Part shown: one piece after another, positions 26,180 to 36,101 of the stretch
How the letters are laid out: each line of letters begins with the position of its first letter
Numbering within the stretch: the first letter of the stretch is position 1
Assembly: GCA_025360005.1 (NCBI GenBank)
Contig: JANYDA010000030.1
Location: 62,001 to 126,000, forward strand
Source of the DNA: Fibrobacteria bacterium
GTDB taxonomy: Bacteria; Fibrobacterota; Fibrobacteria; UBA11236
Direction of reading: 5' to 3'
DNA: 64,000 nt
Position numbers and translations under genes: made by a program
The notes under the pieces: model-generated
What the model was told of the DNA's origin: nothing
Database searches by the model: none
Seen by the model: only the letters and a program-made list of their open reading frames with translations

Positions 26180-27980
26180 GTGATCCGCCCTTTCCCACCG
26201 CGGTTTCCCATTCCTCGCGGACTTTTTCCACCAGCGGGCGGATGGCTTCTTCCCGCATGTCGAACTTCAGCCCTCCGCCTTCAAAAAGCTCCCGTAACCC
26301 GCGGGTTCCCCCCAGGCTCAGGCCGCGCTTGTAATCCGCCAGGGCCCCTTTTTCGTCCTTAAGGGCTTTCAGCCAAACCTGCAGGGCGCCTAACTGGGCG
26401 ATGCCGTATTCGATGTAGTAGAAGGGAACTTCGAAAATATGCAATTGCCGGTGCCAGGAATTGGCGCGGAATTCTTCCAATCCGCTCCAGTCCAGATTGG
26501 ACCCAAAGCGCCGATCCAATCCCAGCCAAACGGCTTTGCGCTCCGCTTGGGTATGGCCCGGATGCGCGTATAGCCAATGCTGGAAGGCATCCACGGTAGC
26601 CACCCAGGGCAGCAGGCGGAATACTTCCTCGTCCTCCGTTTGGACGGCGCGCCTGCGCTCTTCGGGAGTATAGAATTCGTCCAGGTAACGCGAACCCAAG
26701 CGTTCCATGGCCATGGAGGCCACCTCGCTGAATTCCATGGGCGCGCTGCGGTTGAAGCCCAGGGACATTCCGCGCGTATAGAACAGGTGGAAGGCGTGTC
26801 CGCTTTCATGCAGCAAGGTGAATACGTCCTCGTTCATGCCTACCGCGTTCATGAAGATGAATGGGAGGCGTACTTCGTTCAGGCTGCACTGGTAGCCTCC
26901 CGGGGCCTTGCCGATGCGGTTCTCAAGGTCCATCAGGCTCTTATCGGTCATGGTTTTGTAGAAGCCGGACAATTCCGGATCCATGCGCGCGAAGATTTTC
27001 CCGACGCCTTCCACCAAACGGGAGGCTTCCTGGAAAGGCTTCAGGGGAGGGCGTCCCAGCGGATCGCATCCCAGATCCCAGGGGCGCAAAACGCTCAGTC
27101 CCAGCTTTTCCTTGCGGTAGTCCAAGGAGCGGCGGAAAGTAGGCACCACGGATTTTTCCACGCTGGCGTGGAACTGGAAGCAATCTTGGGAAGAGTAATC
27201 CGTGCGATGGTTGGCCTTGAAGCTGTAAGCCGCAAAATCCGGCAGACCCAGATTGCGCGCCACCTGGTTGCGCAGCACGAAAAGCTCATCGAAGAGATCG
27301 TCCAGGCGCTGTTTGTCCTTGCTGCGGCGTTCGGCCATTTTCATCCAGGCCTTCTCGCGCAGGGAGCGATCGCTGGCCTGCAGGAAAGGGGAGAGCTGGC
27401 TCAGGGTCTTGGTTTCCCCGTCCCACTCCACGGTCATGTCCCCGCAAATCTTCTGGTAGATCTGGGAGAGCTTGGAAATTTCCGTCCACAAGGGAATGTT
27501 GGAATCGGTGAAGAGCTCCACGCTTACATTCAAGGCTTCCAGCCATTTCCCGTACTCGGCGGCGGGTAAGCCGGCCGCATCGGGATGGGCGATGGCTTTC
27601 TTGTTCAGCTCGTCGATCACCGGGGCCATGGCCGGCTCGACCGTTTCCACGAAGTCGAGGTAGGCCTTCTGCTTGCCTTCGTCCTGGGTGAAGCAGGTCA
27701 TGCCGATATAAAGCCGCGAGCCTTCTTCGTTGACTACGTCGCCCAATTCGGCGTAGTCGCGGATCCATAGCAGCAAGGACTCCCGGTCCGGCAGGAAGCG
27801 GCGGTTCAATTCGTCGAGATAGGTTTTGATCTCATCCCATTTGGAAAGATCCGCATCGGCGGCGATGTAGCTGCGCGGGAACTCCGGACTGGGCCGCGGC
27901 ACCTTGGCCATCCAGGCAGGCACGGCCTTGCCGTCCGGCGTTCCCGATTGTCCTTGCTGTTGCGATCCCGATACGACCAT
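26172..27980 (-). CDS. M3-family oligoendopeptidase (PepF-like)
   Basis: 602 residues from ATG 27980, preceded by AGGGGA; a longer frame to 28085 would eat the divergent promoter region of prfC. The zinc site is 'LLHESGHAFHLF' (His391, Glu392, His395 from this start) with the downstream Glu in 'EFSEVASM'. 'WHRQLHIFEVPFYYIEYGIA' is the substrate-binding Tyr-rich block of oligoendopeptidase F relatives. It cleaves short peptides in the cytoplasm. First gene of the three-gene peptidase operon. Confidence 0.88.
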   Translation of the reverse strand: MVVSGSQQQGQSGTPDGKAVPAWMAKVPRPSPEFPRSYIAADADLSKWDEIKTYLDELNRRFLPDRESLLLWIRDYAELGDVVNEEGSRLYIGMTCFTQDEGKQKAYLDFVETVEPAMAPVIDELNKKAIAHPDAAGLPAAEYGKWLEALNVSVELFTDSNIPLWTEISKLSQIYQKICGDMTVEWDGETKTLSQLSPFLQASDRSLREKAWMKMAERRSKDKQRLDDLFDELFVLRNQVARNLGLPDFAAYSFKANHRTDYSSQDCFQFHASVEKSVVPTFRRSLDYRKEKLGLSVLRPWDLGCDPLGRPPLKPFQEASRLVEGVGKIFARMDPELSGFYKTMTDKSLMDLENRIGKAPGGYQCSLNEVRLPFIFMNAVGMNEDVFTLLHESGHAFHLFYTRGMSLGFNRSAPMEFSEVASMAMERLGSRYLDEFYTPEERRRAVQTEDEEVFRLLPWVATVDAFQHWLYAHPGHTQAERKAVWLGLDRRFGSNLDWSGLEEFRANSWHRQLHIFEVPFYYIEYGIAQLGALQVWLKALKDEKGALADYKRGLSLGGTRGLRELFEGGGLKFDMREEAIRPLVEKVREEWETAVGKGGSHG

Positions 27981-28107
27981 TCCGGTCCCCTTTCCGGATT
28001 CCGCCCAAACGCATGCGCCGGAAGTCCGTTCCCCCAATTTAAAAAAGACGCCGTCCCTGCAGGTTGCTACTTTTACCCGCTTCACCCGATCTCAAGTCCG
28101 GAAAAGC

Positions 28108-29676
28108 ATGACCGAGGAAATCCTAAAGCGCCGCACCTTCGCCATCGTCAGCCATCCCGACGCCGGCAAAACCACCATTACCGAGAAGTTCCTGTGGTAT
28201 GGCAAGGTCATCCGCGAAGCCGGCCACGTACGGGCCAAGGCCAACAAGAAATTCACCACCTCGGATTGGATGAAAATCGAGCAACAGCGCGGGATTTCCG
28301 TGTCTTCGTCCGTGTTGAGCTTTCCCTACCAAGGCTGCCAGATCAATCTTGTGGATACCCCCGGCCATCAGGACTTTTCCGAGGATACCTATCGCGCCCT
28401 TACGGCCGTAGACTCGGTGCTGGTGTTGCTGGATGCCGCCAAAGGCGTGGAGCCGCAAACCATCAAGCTGATGGAAGTCTGCAGCCTCCGCAAATGCCCG
28501 GTGACGGTTTTCATCAACAAGATGGATAGGGACGCCCTGGATCCGGTGGCCTTGATGGACGAGGTGGAACGCATATTGGGACTCAAGTGCTCGCCCATGA
28601 CCATGCCCATCGGCAACGGCAAGTTCTTCCAGGGGGTGTATTCCTTCGCCAGCGACAATGTGCATCTTTTCAACCCAGAGGTCCCCGAAGGGGAGATGCG
28701 CAAGGTGGACGGCCTGAACGATCCGCGCCTGGACGAGTGGTTCCATCCCCGCTACCTGGCGGAGTTCCGCGAGCAGGCGGAACTGGTGCACGGCGCCATG
28801 GAGCCTTTCGACCATGCGAAATACCTGCGCGGGGAATTGTCGCCGGTATACTTCGGCTCCGGCATCAACAATTTCGGGGTCAAGCATCTGCTGGACAGCT
28901 TCGTCGCCTACGCGCCCTCGCCCATGGCCCGCCAGGCTGAACAGCGCATGGTAGAGGCTACCGAGCCCAACTTCACCGGCTTCGTATTCAAGATCCAGGC
29001 GAATACGGATCCCAAGCATCGCGATCGCATCGCCTTCATGCGCGTCTGCTCCGGGAAGTTCTTACGCGGCGCCAAGGTCCTGCATTGCCGCACGGGGCGC
29101 CAAGTGCGCCTGGCCGCGCCCTCCACCTTCCTGGCCAACGATAAGACCGTGGTGGACGAGGCTTATGCGGGCGATATCATCGGCATCCATGATCCCGGCC
29201 TCTACAACATCAGCGATACCATCTCGGAATCGGAGAACCTGAAGTTCCTGGGCATCCCCGATTTCGCCCCGGAGCATTTTTCCCGCGTGTACCTGGAGGA
29301 TCCGCTCAAGAGCAAGCAGCTCACGCAAGGGTTGAAGCAGCTTTCCGAGGAAGGCGCCACCCAGCTTTTCGCCCCCGTCAACAGCCCCATCCCCGTGCTG
29401 GGCGTGGTCGGCGTACTGCAATTCGACGTGATCAAGTTCCGCCTGGAAGAGGAATACAATGCGCGCTGCCGCCTGGAAGCGGCGCCCATCCATGTGGCCC
29501 GCTGGGTCAGCGGCGATCCCGTCACCGTACAGGAGTTCAAATCCCAGAACAACCATGATCTGGCCATGGATAAGGGCGGCAATCTCGTTTACCTGTGTCC
29601 CAACGAATACAGGCTTACCTTGATGGAGAAGAACTTCCCCAAAATAGTGTTCTCAAAATTCCATATCGGTGAATAA
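28108..29676 (+). CDS. prfC: Peptide chain release factor 3
   Basis: 522 residues from ATG 28108 (MTEEILKRR), close to the usual ~529. GTPase motifs: G1 'SHPDAGKTT', G3 'DTPGHQDF', G4 'NKMDR'. The 'GISVSSSVLSFPY' switch block and C-terminal 'FDVIKFRLEEEYN' are RF3 signatures. It removes RF1/RF2 from the ribosome after termination. It is divergent from the peptidase operon. An in-frame upstream extension with no family similarity was ignored. Confidence 0.95.
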   Translation: MTEEILKRRTFAIVSHPDAGKTTITEKFLWYGKVIREAGHVRAKANKKFTTSDWMKIEQQRGISVSSSVLSFPYQGCQINLVDTPGHQDFSEDTYRALTAVDSVLVLLDAAKGVEPQTIKLMEVCSLRKCPVTVFINKMDRDALDPVALMDEVERILGLKCSPMTMPIGNGKFFQGVYSFASDNVHLFNPEVPEGEMRKVDGLNDPRLDEWFHPRYLAEFREQAELVHGAMEPFDHAKYLRGELSPVYFGSGINNFGVKHLLDSFVAYAPSPMARQAEQRMVEATEPNFTGFVFKIQANTDPKHRDRIAFMRVCSGKFLRGAKVLHCRTGRQVRLAAPSTFLANDKTVVDEAYAGDIIGIHDPGLYNISDTISESENLKFLGIPDFAPEHFSRVYLEDPLKSKQLTQGLKQLSEEGATQLFAPVNSPIPVLGVVGVLQFDVIKFRLEEEYNARCRLEAAPIHVARWVSGDPVTVQEFKSQNNHDLAMDKGGNLVYLCPNEYRLTLMEKNFPKIVFSKFHIGE

Positions 29677-29761
29677 TCCCAGTTCGGGCAGGGTGGCTGG
29701 ATGCCTCCTTCAGGGTAGTATATACCCGGAATTCGACCGATTCTGACAAGATTTTACAGGG

Positions 29762-29775
29762 TTCAGGATCCTGAA
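29762..29775. promoter_or_regulatory. Perfect 14-bp palindrome TTCAGGATCCTGAA before the 624-aa gene
   Basis: The palindrome abuts the Shine-Dalgarno (AAGGGAGG) of the next gene, so either a repressor or an RNA stem there could limit its translation. Upstream, GGGTAGTATATACCC (about 29716-29730) is another short inverted repeat. Confidence 0.35.
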
Positions 29776-29796
29776 GGGAGGATTTTTTAATACACT

Positions 29797-31671
29797 ATGC
29801 AGGCACCTTTAAGTCAGGCAGGCATGTACAAAACCCATCATTATCTGCATATCCCCATCATGGGAACGGGCTTCACCATCGATAGCGCCTTGCGGGTGGC
29901 CAAGTTCGGCATCTCGTCCGTGCTGTCCCTGGTGGATGATTTGCTCATCGAACGCATCCGCAAGCATTACGCCGCCCAATACGGATTTCCCTTCGAGGCC
30001 ATTACCGCCTCCCAGCCGGACGCGCGTGCGCGCCGCATCACCGCCTATCTGGACATGGTCGATGTCATCGTCAAGCGCCAGATCGAAGAAATCCGCGCCC
30101 TGCCTTTCGAGGCCGGCAACGACAAGATCAAGTATTTCGAATTGCTCCCGGACACTTCCTCCACCAAGAAGCTTTACCTGGCCTATCTGGGATCCCTGGA
30201 CGGGGCGGAAAAGCGCCAATTGGAAACCGATCTGACGCAGGCCATTGTCCCGGGCAAGATCGATTGCAATATCATGACCAAGCTCGACAGGATCACATAC
30301 GATAGGGAAGGCCATGCCATGAGCATGGAGCATGCGGACGCCAAGTCCGCCCTGCGTGGCTTCGCCAATTCCACCCTCCGCGCGGATATCGTTTTTTCCG
30401 CCGGCATCAATCCCACCCTTTACGGGTACATGGAAAGCTTCCCGGACTTCTATCGCACGGAAGCCGGCCCCGCCAAGAAGGGCGTGATCCTCAAGGTTTC
30501 CGATTACCGCTCCAGCATTATCCAGGGCAAGTTCATCGCCAAGAAAGGGATCGAGGTGCGCGAGTTCCGCATCGAATCCGGCCTGAACTGCGGCGGGCAT
30601 GCCTTCGCTTCGGACGGTTACCTGATGGGGCCCATCCTGCAGGAGTTCAAGGACAACCGGGCCAAGTTCCCGGAAATCTTTGAACCCATGATCGCGTCCT
30701 GGTACGAGAAGAAAGGCCGCAGCTACCCCGCGGAAGCCCGTAACCGGGACATCCCCGTGACCGCCCAGGGCGGCATCGGAAACTTCGCGGAAGTGCAACG
30801 CCTGATGGACTTCTATGGCATGGACGCCACCGGCTGGGCCAGTCCGTTCCTATTGGTCCCGGAAGCTACCGCGCTGGACAACGGCACGCGCCAGCAATTG
30901 GCCGCCGCCAAGGAAAAGGATCTCTACCTTAGCGACGTTTCTCCGCTGGGAGTGGTGTTCAACAATCTACGCAACTCCACTTCCGAGCAATGGACCAGGA
31001 AGCAGATCGAAAGCGGCAAACCCGGCTCGCCGTGTCCGAAAAAGTTCCTGGTCTCCAATACCGAGTTCACGGAGCTGCCCATTTGCACGGCTTCCAAGGA
31101 ATACCAGGGAATGAAGCTGAAAGCCATGGGCAAGGAAACGGTTCCGCCCGTGGATATCCCCGATCAAAGGGTCCAGGCCGTGTACGTAAAAAGCTGCATT
31201 TGTGATCAGCTCGGCAACGGGGCCTTGATCAATCTGGGCATCATCAAGGCGGAAATGCCGGTCTCGGTTTGCCCGGGACCCAATATCGCGTACTTCGATC
31301 GCCTTTACACCTTGCGGGAAATGGTGAACCATATTTACGGACGCGGCCGTTCCCTGGTGCCCAACGATAGGCCGCATATGTTCTCCAAAGACTTGGTGAT
31401 GTCGGTGGATTATTTCGGGAAGCTGGCGGACAAGTTGGCGGCAGGTGATGCCAAGTCCTTCGCCTACCTTTCCCTTTTCAAAGCCAACCTGGAAGAAGGC
31501 CTGGCTTATTACCGGGATCTGGTTGGGTCTCGCCCTTACCCTGGCGAGAACATGGATTCCCTTAAGGAGACCATGGTGGTTCAAGGGACGCGTTTAGCGT
31601 CCCTTTGGGATGCAGTCCAAGAGCGGATGGAGGGAGCCGCCAAGGTGGCTTCTGCCCCCCTTTCCAGTTGA
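29797..31671 (+). CDS. Conserved-looking protein of unknown function, 624 aa
   Basis: The start ATG has a strong AAGGGAGG 14-22 bases upstream. No signal peptide or membrane helix is visible. The N-terminal third has an enzyme-like opening ('HIPIMGTGFTIDSALRVAKF'). Around residue 262 comes 'ESGLNCGGHAFASDGYL' and near 330 'TAQGGIGNFAEVQRLMDFYG', which has the look of a TIM-barrel flavin enzyme such as nitronate monooxygenase or glutamate synthase, but I cannot assign it. The last third is cysteine-rich: Cys near 413 (CPKK), 430 (ICTAS), 467/469 (CICDQ) and 492 (VCPGPNIAYF), which could hold an Fe-S cluster. It stands alone between prfC and a TPR gene. Confidence 0.7.
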   Translation: MQAPLSQAGMYKTHHYLHIPIMGTGFTIDSALRVAKFGISSVLSLVDDLLIERIRKHYAAQYGFPFEAITASQPDARARRITAYLDMVDVIVKRQIEEIRALPFEAGNDKIKYFELLPDTSSTKKLYLAYLGSLDGAEKRQLETDLTQAIVPGKIDCNIMTKLDRITYDREGHAMSMEHADAKSALRGFANSTLRADIVFSAGINPTLYGYMESFPDFYRTEAGPAKKGVILKVSDYRSSIIQGKFIAKKGIEVREFRIESGLNCGGHAFASDGYLMGPILQEFKDNRAKFPEIFEPMIASWYEKKGRSYPAEARNRDIPVTAQGGIGNFAEVQRLMDFYGMDATGWASPFLLVPEATALDNGTRQQLAAAKEKDLYLSDVSPLGVVFNNLRNSTSEQWTRKQIESGKPGSPCPKKFLVSNTEFTELPICTASKEYQGMKLKAMGKETVPPVDIPDQRVQAVYVKSCICDQLGNGALINLGIIKAEMPVSVCPGPNIAYFDRLYTLREMVNHIYGRGRSLVPNDRPHMFSKDLVMSVDYFGKLADKLAAGDAKSFAYLSLFKANLEEGLAYYRDLVGSRPYPGENMDSLKETMVVQGTRLASLWDAVQERMEGAAKVASAPLSS

Positions 31672-31924
31672 GGATATATTTCCATTGAAATCATGGACTT
31701 AGTTGGTGGGCTGCCGCCCCTTTGGTTGAGATTTCAACTGCTTTTTCAGCTTAGTTGCTTATGGGAAGCCCCAATAGCGGGGGATTGTCCCATGGCGCTT
31801 CCGATCCTCAATACAAGTCCTTGATTTCACGGTAATTGGGATCTTCTTGGGACATTCCTTGTCCCCACTTTTCCCCTATATTTCCTGCTCGACAGGTTTT
31901 GCCGCCTTCACTTAGAATGAATAT

Positions 31925-33313
31925 ATGGCACTTCCATTCTCCCTCTCCAAACAGCTCTTCATAGGCTCCCTACTGGCTTCGACAGCCGGTCTGGCCGCCA
32001 GAGCGGAAGCGCCCGTCGCCATTGAATACTTGCCCAATGGCGCCACCAAGATGGATATGGACGAACGGGTTTCGCTCAATTCCCGTTGGGATCTGGGCTA
32101 TTATCTCTTTCAGATGCAGGAGTTTTCCGCTGCGGCCAAGGAGTTCGAGAAAATCCGGAAAGTGCTGCCTAACGATCCTTCCTTGCTGGCGCTGATCGGC
32201 TCCTGTTATTCCATGTCCGGCAAATGGAGCGAAGGGGAAAAAGCCCTGCTGGAAGCGAAGGCTCAGAATCCGGAGGATGAAGATATCAACGGCCTGCTGG
32301 GGCAGTTCTATCTTACCGAGGGCCAAGCCTTGAAGGGCGCGGCTTACCTGGAACACTCCTTGCGCATTACTCCCGAGCAGGACGATTTGCGGGCGCGCCT
32401 GGCCACCCTGTACCTGGATGCGGGCCAAGCGGAACGCGCGCGTTACCATCTGGAATACCTCCTGCGGATGCGCGGGGAAGACTCGGCCCACTTCGGTTTC
32501 GGGGTTCCGGAACTGGACTATGCCTTTGCCCGTTGCCTCATCCAATCGGGAAAATTCAAAGAGGCCCAGACCTATGCCGTCCAGGCCCATGCCGCCGAAC
32601 CCAACAACGCCCGCTATTCACGGGTGTTGGGCTTGGCCCTGATGGGCTCCAATCAATACGCCGAAGCGGCGCATATGCTTTCCGCCGGGCGGAACGAGAT
32701 CGAAGCCGAGGAAATCATCTACCTGCAATGGGGAGAAGCCTTGTTCCTGGATCGCCGTTGGGAGGCCGCGGAAGCGGTTTGGCTGGAAGGCGTAAGCCGT
32801 TTTCCCAAGTCCTATGAGTTAATGTCCCGGTTGATCGAATATTATATCTCCACGGCTAAGCCCGCCCAGGCCCGTCGTGTGGTGGTCTTCGGCGAAACCC
32901 ACAATCCTGGGAATCCCGGCAACCTGTTGTTGGATGCCCGGTTGTTGCGCAAGCTGGGGTATTATTCCGCCTCCGGAAAGTCCTTGGAACGCCTGAAACG
33001 CATGGCTTGCGGATCCATGGCCAAGGAAGCCCTCTGGGAAGAGGCGCAGTTGGATTTCTCCCTGGCCAAGTACTCGGCCTGCGATAAAATCCTGGATAAC
33101 CTGCTATTGGCCAAGCACCGCAAGGCGGAGGCCCATCTTATGAAGGCGAAGCTGGCTCTGTTCCGAGGGGACAAAGCCAAGGCGGAGTTCCAGTTGCGGG
33201 CGGCCAAAACCGCGGACCCCGCCAACCAAAAGGTTTACGCCTTGGCCAAGCAGGCATTCGGCGCATCCTCCGACGAAGGCAAACTCGCCGGTCTCCTAAA
33301 AGACGCTCCCTGA
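31925..33313 (+). CDS. Exported TPR-repeat protein
   Basis: 462 residues. The N-terminus is a signal peptide (LFIGSLLASTAGLAARAEA). Most of the rest is TPR: for example 'FSAAAKEFEKIRKVLPNDPS', 'LLALIGSCYSMSGKWSEGEK' and 'LRARLATLYLDAGQAERARY'. It is likely a periplasmic or outer-membrane-associated scaffold. The 253-bp gap upstream is free of genes and holds a loose inverted repeat (TTGAAATC at 31685, GATTTCAA at 31730). Its stop codon directly abuts the stop of the convergent pseudo-receiver gene with no base in between. Confidence 0.75.
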   Translation: MALPFSLSKQLFIGSLLASTAGLAARAEAPVAIEYLPNGATKMDMDERVSLNSRWDLGYYLFQMQEFSAAAKEFEKIRKVLPNDPSLLALIGSCYSMSGKWSEGEKALLEAKAQNPEDEDINGLLGQFYLTEGQALKGAAYLEHSLRITPEQDDLRARLATLYLDAGQAERARYHLEYLLRMRGEDSAHFGFGVPELDYAFARCLIQSGKFKEAQTYAVQAHAAEPNNARYSRVLGLALMGSNQYAEAAHMLSAGRNEIEAEEIIYLQWGEALFLDRRWEAAEAVWLEGVSRFPKSYELMSRLIEYYISTAKPAQARRVVVFGETHNPGNPGNLLLDARLLRKLGYYSASGKSLERLKRMACGSMAKEALWEEAQLDFSLAKYSACDKILDNLLLAKHRKAEAHLMKAKLALFRGDKAKAEFQLRAAKTADPANQKVYALAKQAFGASSDEGKLAGLLKDAP

Positions 33314-33952
33314 TTATTCTTCCGCAGCCTCGCCCTCGGGGGTGTCCGTGGCATTGCTGGTATCCAGATCGAACAAGCGCTTGAGCGGAATGATTTTCAA
33401 TCCTTTTTTGGGATCGACCGCATCGGACATCTTGTCGGCGGCGAAGCCGATTAAAAGGGGATGTTCCGGATGGTTGGCCACCGCCTTCACGAAAGGCGAG
33501 CTGCTGTAGCCCGGCATCAGGAAGTTGACCACGAAGGTATCGAAGTCGCCCTCCTCCATCATTCCCAAGGCTTCTTCCGGATCGTTGGCCACCTCGATGA
33601 CGGCGTTGGGGAGGATTTGGCTGATGATGGCGACGGTTTCGTTGCGGCGCTGGCCTTCTTCGTCCACCACCAGGATGATGCGCTCGGACGTGTCGGTGGT
33701 GCCCAGCGTGGTTTCCAGGACGGCCTCTTCCTCTGCGCCGCCTTCGTCCCCGAACAGGGCCTCCGGACTGTCCTCGTCTTCTTCTTCCGCTTCCTCATCC
33801 GCGGAAGGATAAAGGTCCGCTTCCCTGAGCGCGTCCTTAGAAGGTTTGGGAACGGCCGGTTTTGCGGGCGGGACCGGTTTCTTGGCCGAGGGTTCGCCGG
33901 CCGCGGGGGAAGGGGCCTTGGGCTTGGGATCTTTGTTCTTATCGTCGCTCAT
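33314..33952 (-). CDS. Pseudo-receiver (REC-like) protein with an acidic, proline-rich N-terminus
   Basis: 212 residues. Residues 1-90 are low-complexity: Lys/Pro/Ala-rich, then a run of Glu and Asp. Residues 91-195 follow the response-regulator receiver fold: 'RIILVVDEEGQRRNE' (beta1, acidic Asp97-Glu98), 'AVIEVANDPEEALGMMEEGD', 'FDTFVVNFLMPGYSSS' and the Lys-containing 'IIPLKRLF' (Lys191). The phospho-acceptor position is Asn143 where Asp is normal, so phosphorylation is unlikely. No output domain is present. It might act as a constitutive partner-binding module. Confidence 0.7.
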   Translation of the reverse strand: MSDDKNKDPKPKAPSPAAGEPSAKKPVPPAKPAVPKPSKDALREADLYPSADEEAEEEDEDSPEALFGDEGGAEEEAVLETTLGTTDTSERIILVVDEEGQRRNETVAIISQILPNAVIEVANDPEEALGMMEEGDFDTFVVNFLMPGYSSSPFVKAVANHPEHPLLIGFAADKMSDAVDPKKGLKIIPLKRLFDLDTSNATDTPEGEAAEE

Positions 33953-34003
33953 GTTCCGCCGTTCCTCAGGTTGTCTTTAGCCGATTAAATATAAACGATA
34001 TCG

Positions 34004-35470
34004 TCAGGCGCGGGGTTTAGCCGCGAGCATGGCTTCCAATTCGCCGATTTCCTTGGGGATTTCCGCGCACAGGTTGCGGCAGCCGGCTTTGGTTATCAGC
34101 AGGTCGTCTTCCACCCGGATGCCTATCCATTCGGAATATTTCTTCCCGTCCAGGGTCACGGCAAAGTGGCCGTAGAGACCGGGTTCATTGGAAATCTGCC
34201 AACCCGGCTGCAGGGGATAATCCTGGTAGATGCGATGAGGATCCCCGTCATGCTCCTGTTCGCCCATCAAGTGGGAGACGCCGTGGGGCTGCCCCGCGTA
34301 GGAGCGCATGGCCTTGCCGCCCCGGGAGAAAAAGCGCGCTTGCAATTGCTCTTCCAGGAAGAGCCAGGTTTTCTTGTTCAGGTTGCGGATGGTTTCGCCC
34401 GGACGCGCATTGCGCGCGGTCTCTTTGTTGGCGTCCAGTACGATGCCGTATAGGAGGGCCTGCAGGGGACCGTATTTGCCGTTATGCGGCACCGTGCGGG
34501 TAATGTCCGCGTGCATGGTCCCGTATCGCACGCCGAAATCCAGGAGCACCAGGGAGCCTGACGCAATAGGCTCGTCGTTCTTGAGATAATGCAGAACGGT
34601 GGCGTTCTTGCCGGAGGCCACGATGTTGGGGAAGCTGAGGCCGGAAGGGCTTCGCTTCTTCATGCCGTATTCCAGATGGGCGGAGAGCTCGTTCTCATCC
34701 CGGAAGGAGTTCATGGCCGCCAAGGTTTCCGCGAAAGCGGCTCCGGTATGTTCGATTGCGATTTCCGCATCCTTGATCTGCTCCGGCTCCAAAGGCAGGC
34801 GCAGGCGGAAATGCAGGTCCACGCAGGACTTGATCTCGAAACCCTTACGCCCGGATCCGCGCGCCAGCTTTTCCAACTGTTCCTTGAAGGCCCAATTGTA
34901 ATCCGTCTTGGTGCGGATGATCTTCTTGCCGCCCTCGACTTTAGGGTTGTAGGAATGGAAGAAGGCGTAGCCGAACGGTTTCGCCGCCGCTTTCACCATA
35001 GCCTGGAAATAACCCGGAAAGTCCTCGAAAGGCCGCACGTCCCGGATGCCGGTCAGCGCGCGCAGCTCTTCCAGATCGCGTTTACCTTCCGGAGAGGGAT
35101 CCTTAGGATACCCGAAACGGACCCCGTCCCAGAATTCCTTGGCCGGATCCTTCCGGGATATGAACAGGACTTCCTTTTCCGCGCCCTTGGCCTTGGGGTT
35201 GAGGATCAGGATGACCTTGGGCTGGTTGATGCCGGTGAGATGGATCAGGGCCGGTTCCTGGAAGATGCGCAGGCCGCTCATGATCCAGATGTGCTCGCTG
35301 CCCGGCTCCCGGAACACGCCGGAAAAAACGGCGAAGCAGTCCAACTCCTTGAGATGGGCTTTGCGCCGATCGATAAGGCGCTGGGTATGCTTGGCGCCGG
35401 CCGAACCGACGGGAAAAACCTGCGAGTATTTCCGCAGTAGCGCCTGGGTTACCGGGGTGCGAACGGGCAT
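34004..35470 (-). CDS. Xaa-Pro aminopeptidase (M24B family)
   Basis: 488 residues. The pita-bread metal ligands are all visible: 'LLDFGVRYG' (Asp), 'HADITRTVP' (Asp), 'GQPHGVSHLMG' (His), 'ISNEPGLYG' (Glu) and 'GIRVEDDLL' (Glu). The N-terminal ~170 residues match the creatinase-type domain. It removes the first residue from peptides with proline in second place, in the cytoplasm. It lies 10 bp downstream of leuD on the same strand and may be co-transcribed with leuCD. Confidence 0.9.
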   Translation of the reverse strand: MPVRTPVTQALLRKYSQVFPVGSAGAKHTQRLIDRRKAHLKELDCFAVFSGVFREPGSEHIWIMSGLRIFQEPALIHLTGINQPKVILILNPKAKGAEKEVLFISRKDPAKEFWDGVRFGYPKDPSPEGKRDLEELRALTGIRDVRPFEDFPGYFQAMVKAAAKPFGYAFFHSYNPKVEGGKKIIRTKTDYNWAFKEQLEKLARGSGRKGFEIKSCVDLHFRLRLPLEPEQIKDAEIAIEHTGAAFAETLAAMNSFRDENELSAHLEYGMKKRSPSGLSFPNIVASGKNATVLHYLKNDEPIASGSLVLLDFGVRYGTMHADITRTVPHNGKYGPLQALLYGIVLDANKETARNARPGETIRNLNKKTWLFLEEQLQARFFSRGGKAMRSYAGQPHGVSHLMGEQEHDGDPHRIYQDYPLQPGWQISNEPGLYGHFAVTLDGKKYSEWIGIRVEDDLLITKAGCRNLCAEIPKEIGELEAMLAAKPRA

Positions 35471-35480
35471 CCGGTCGTCC

Positions 35481-36101
35481 TTACCAGCCGGATACGTAGG
35501 GCAACCCGGCGGCCACGGCGGCCACGCCGGTCTCGTTCAGGAGCAGCTCATTCAGGGAGTTCCAGCGGCCGCTCAGGAATTGCGACTTGGGTCCTTGCGG
35601 CAACACCGCGGCTTCCTGCACGGACTGAGCGCCCGCGGTGCCTTTGACCAAGCCCGCTTCCACGTCCACGGTCCACTCGGTGGAGGGATGCTTTTCCGAC
35701 GCATCCAACAACCGCGCCAGCGACGCCTCGCCCGCGGTGAGGCAGGGGATGCCGATGGCGACGCAATTGCCGAAGAAGATCTCGGCGAAGGATTCCCCCA
35801 CGATGGCCTTGATGCCCCAGCGCATCAGGGCCTGGGGCGCATGCTCGCGCGAGGAGCCGCAACCGAAATTCTTGTTCACGAAAAGGATGCCGGCGCCACG
35901 GAAACGGGCATCGTCGAACGCGTGGGTATTGCCTTTGGCCTTCAGGCCCAAACGGTCGTCCTCAAAGGCATGTTCGCCCAGACCGTCGAACACCACGCAG
36001 CGCAGAAAGCGGGCGGGGATGATGCGGTCCGTGTCGATATCATTCCCGCGCAAAGGAACGGCGCGGCCCTGGACTTTGGCGATGATGGCTTGGGCGGTCA
36101 T
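35481..36101 (-). CDS. leuD: 3-isopropylmalate dehydratase small subunit
   Basis: 206 residues, normal for LeuD. The swivel-domain signature '[19 protein letters not shown]' is intact, and '[16 protein letters not shown]' near the N-terminus is also typical. With LeuC it converts 2-isopropylmalate to 3-isopropylmalate in leucine synthesis. Its ATG overlaps the leuC stop by 4 bp. No leuA or leuB is in the window. Confidence 0.95.
   Translation of the reverse strand: MTAQAIIAKVQGRAVPLRGNDIDTDRIIPARFLRCVVFDGLGEHAFEDDRLGLKAKGNTHAFDDARFRGAGILFVNKNFGCGSSREHAPQALMRWGIKAIVGESFAEIFFGNCVAIGIPCLTAGEASLARLLDASEKHPSTEWTVDVEAGLVKGTAGAQSVQEAAVLPQGPKSQFLSGRWNSLNELLLNETGVAAVAAGLPYVSGW

Noticed and set aside
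27904-28107. N-terminal extension of prfC
   Set aside because: The added 68 residues have no similarity to RF3 and overlap the divergent promoter region and peptidase gene.
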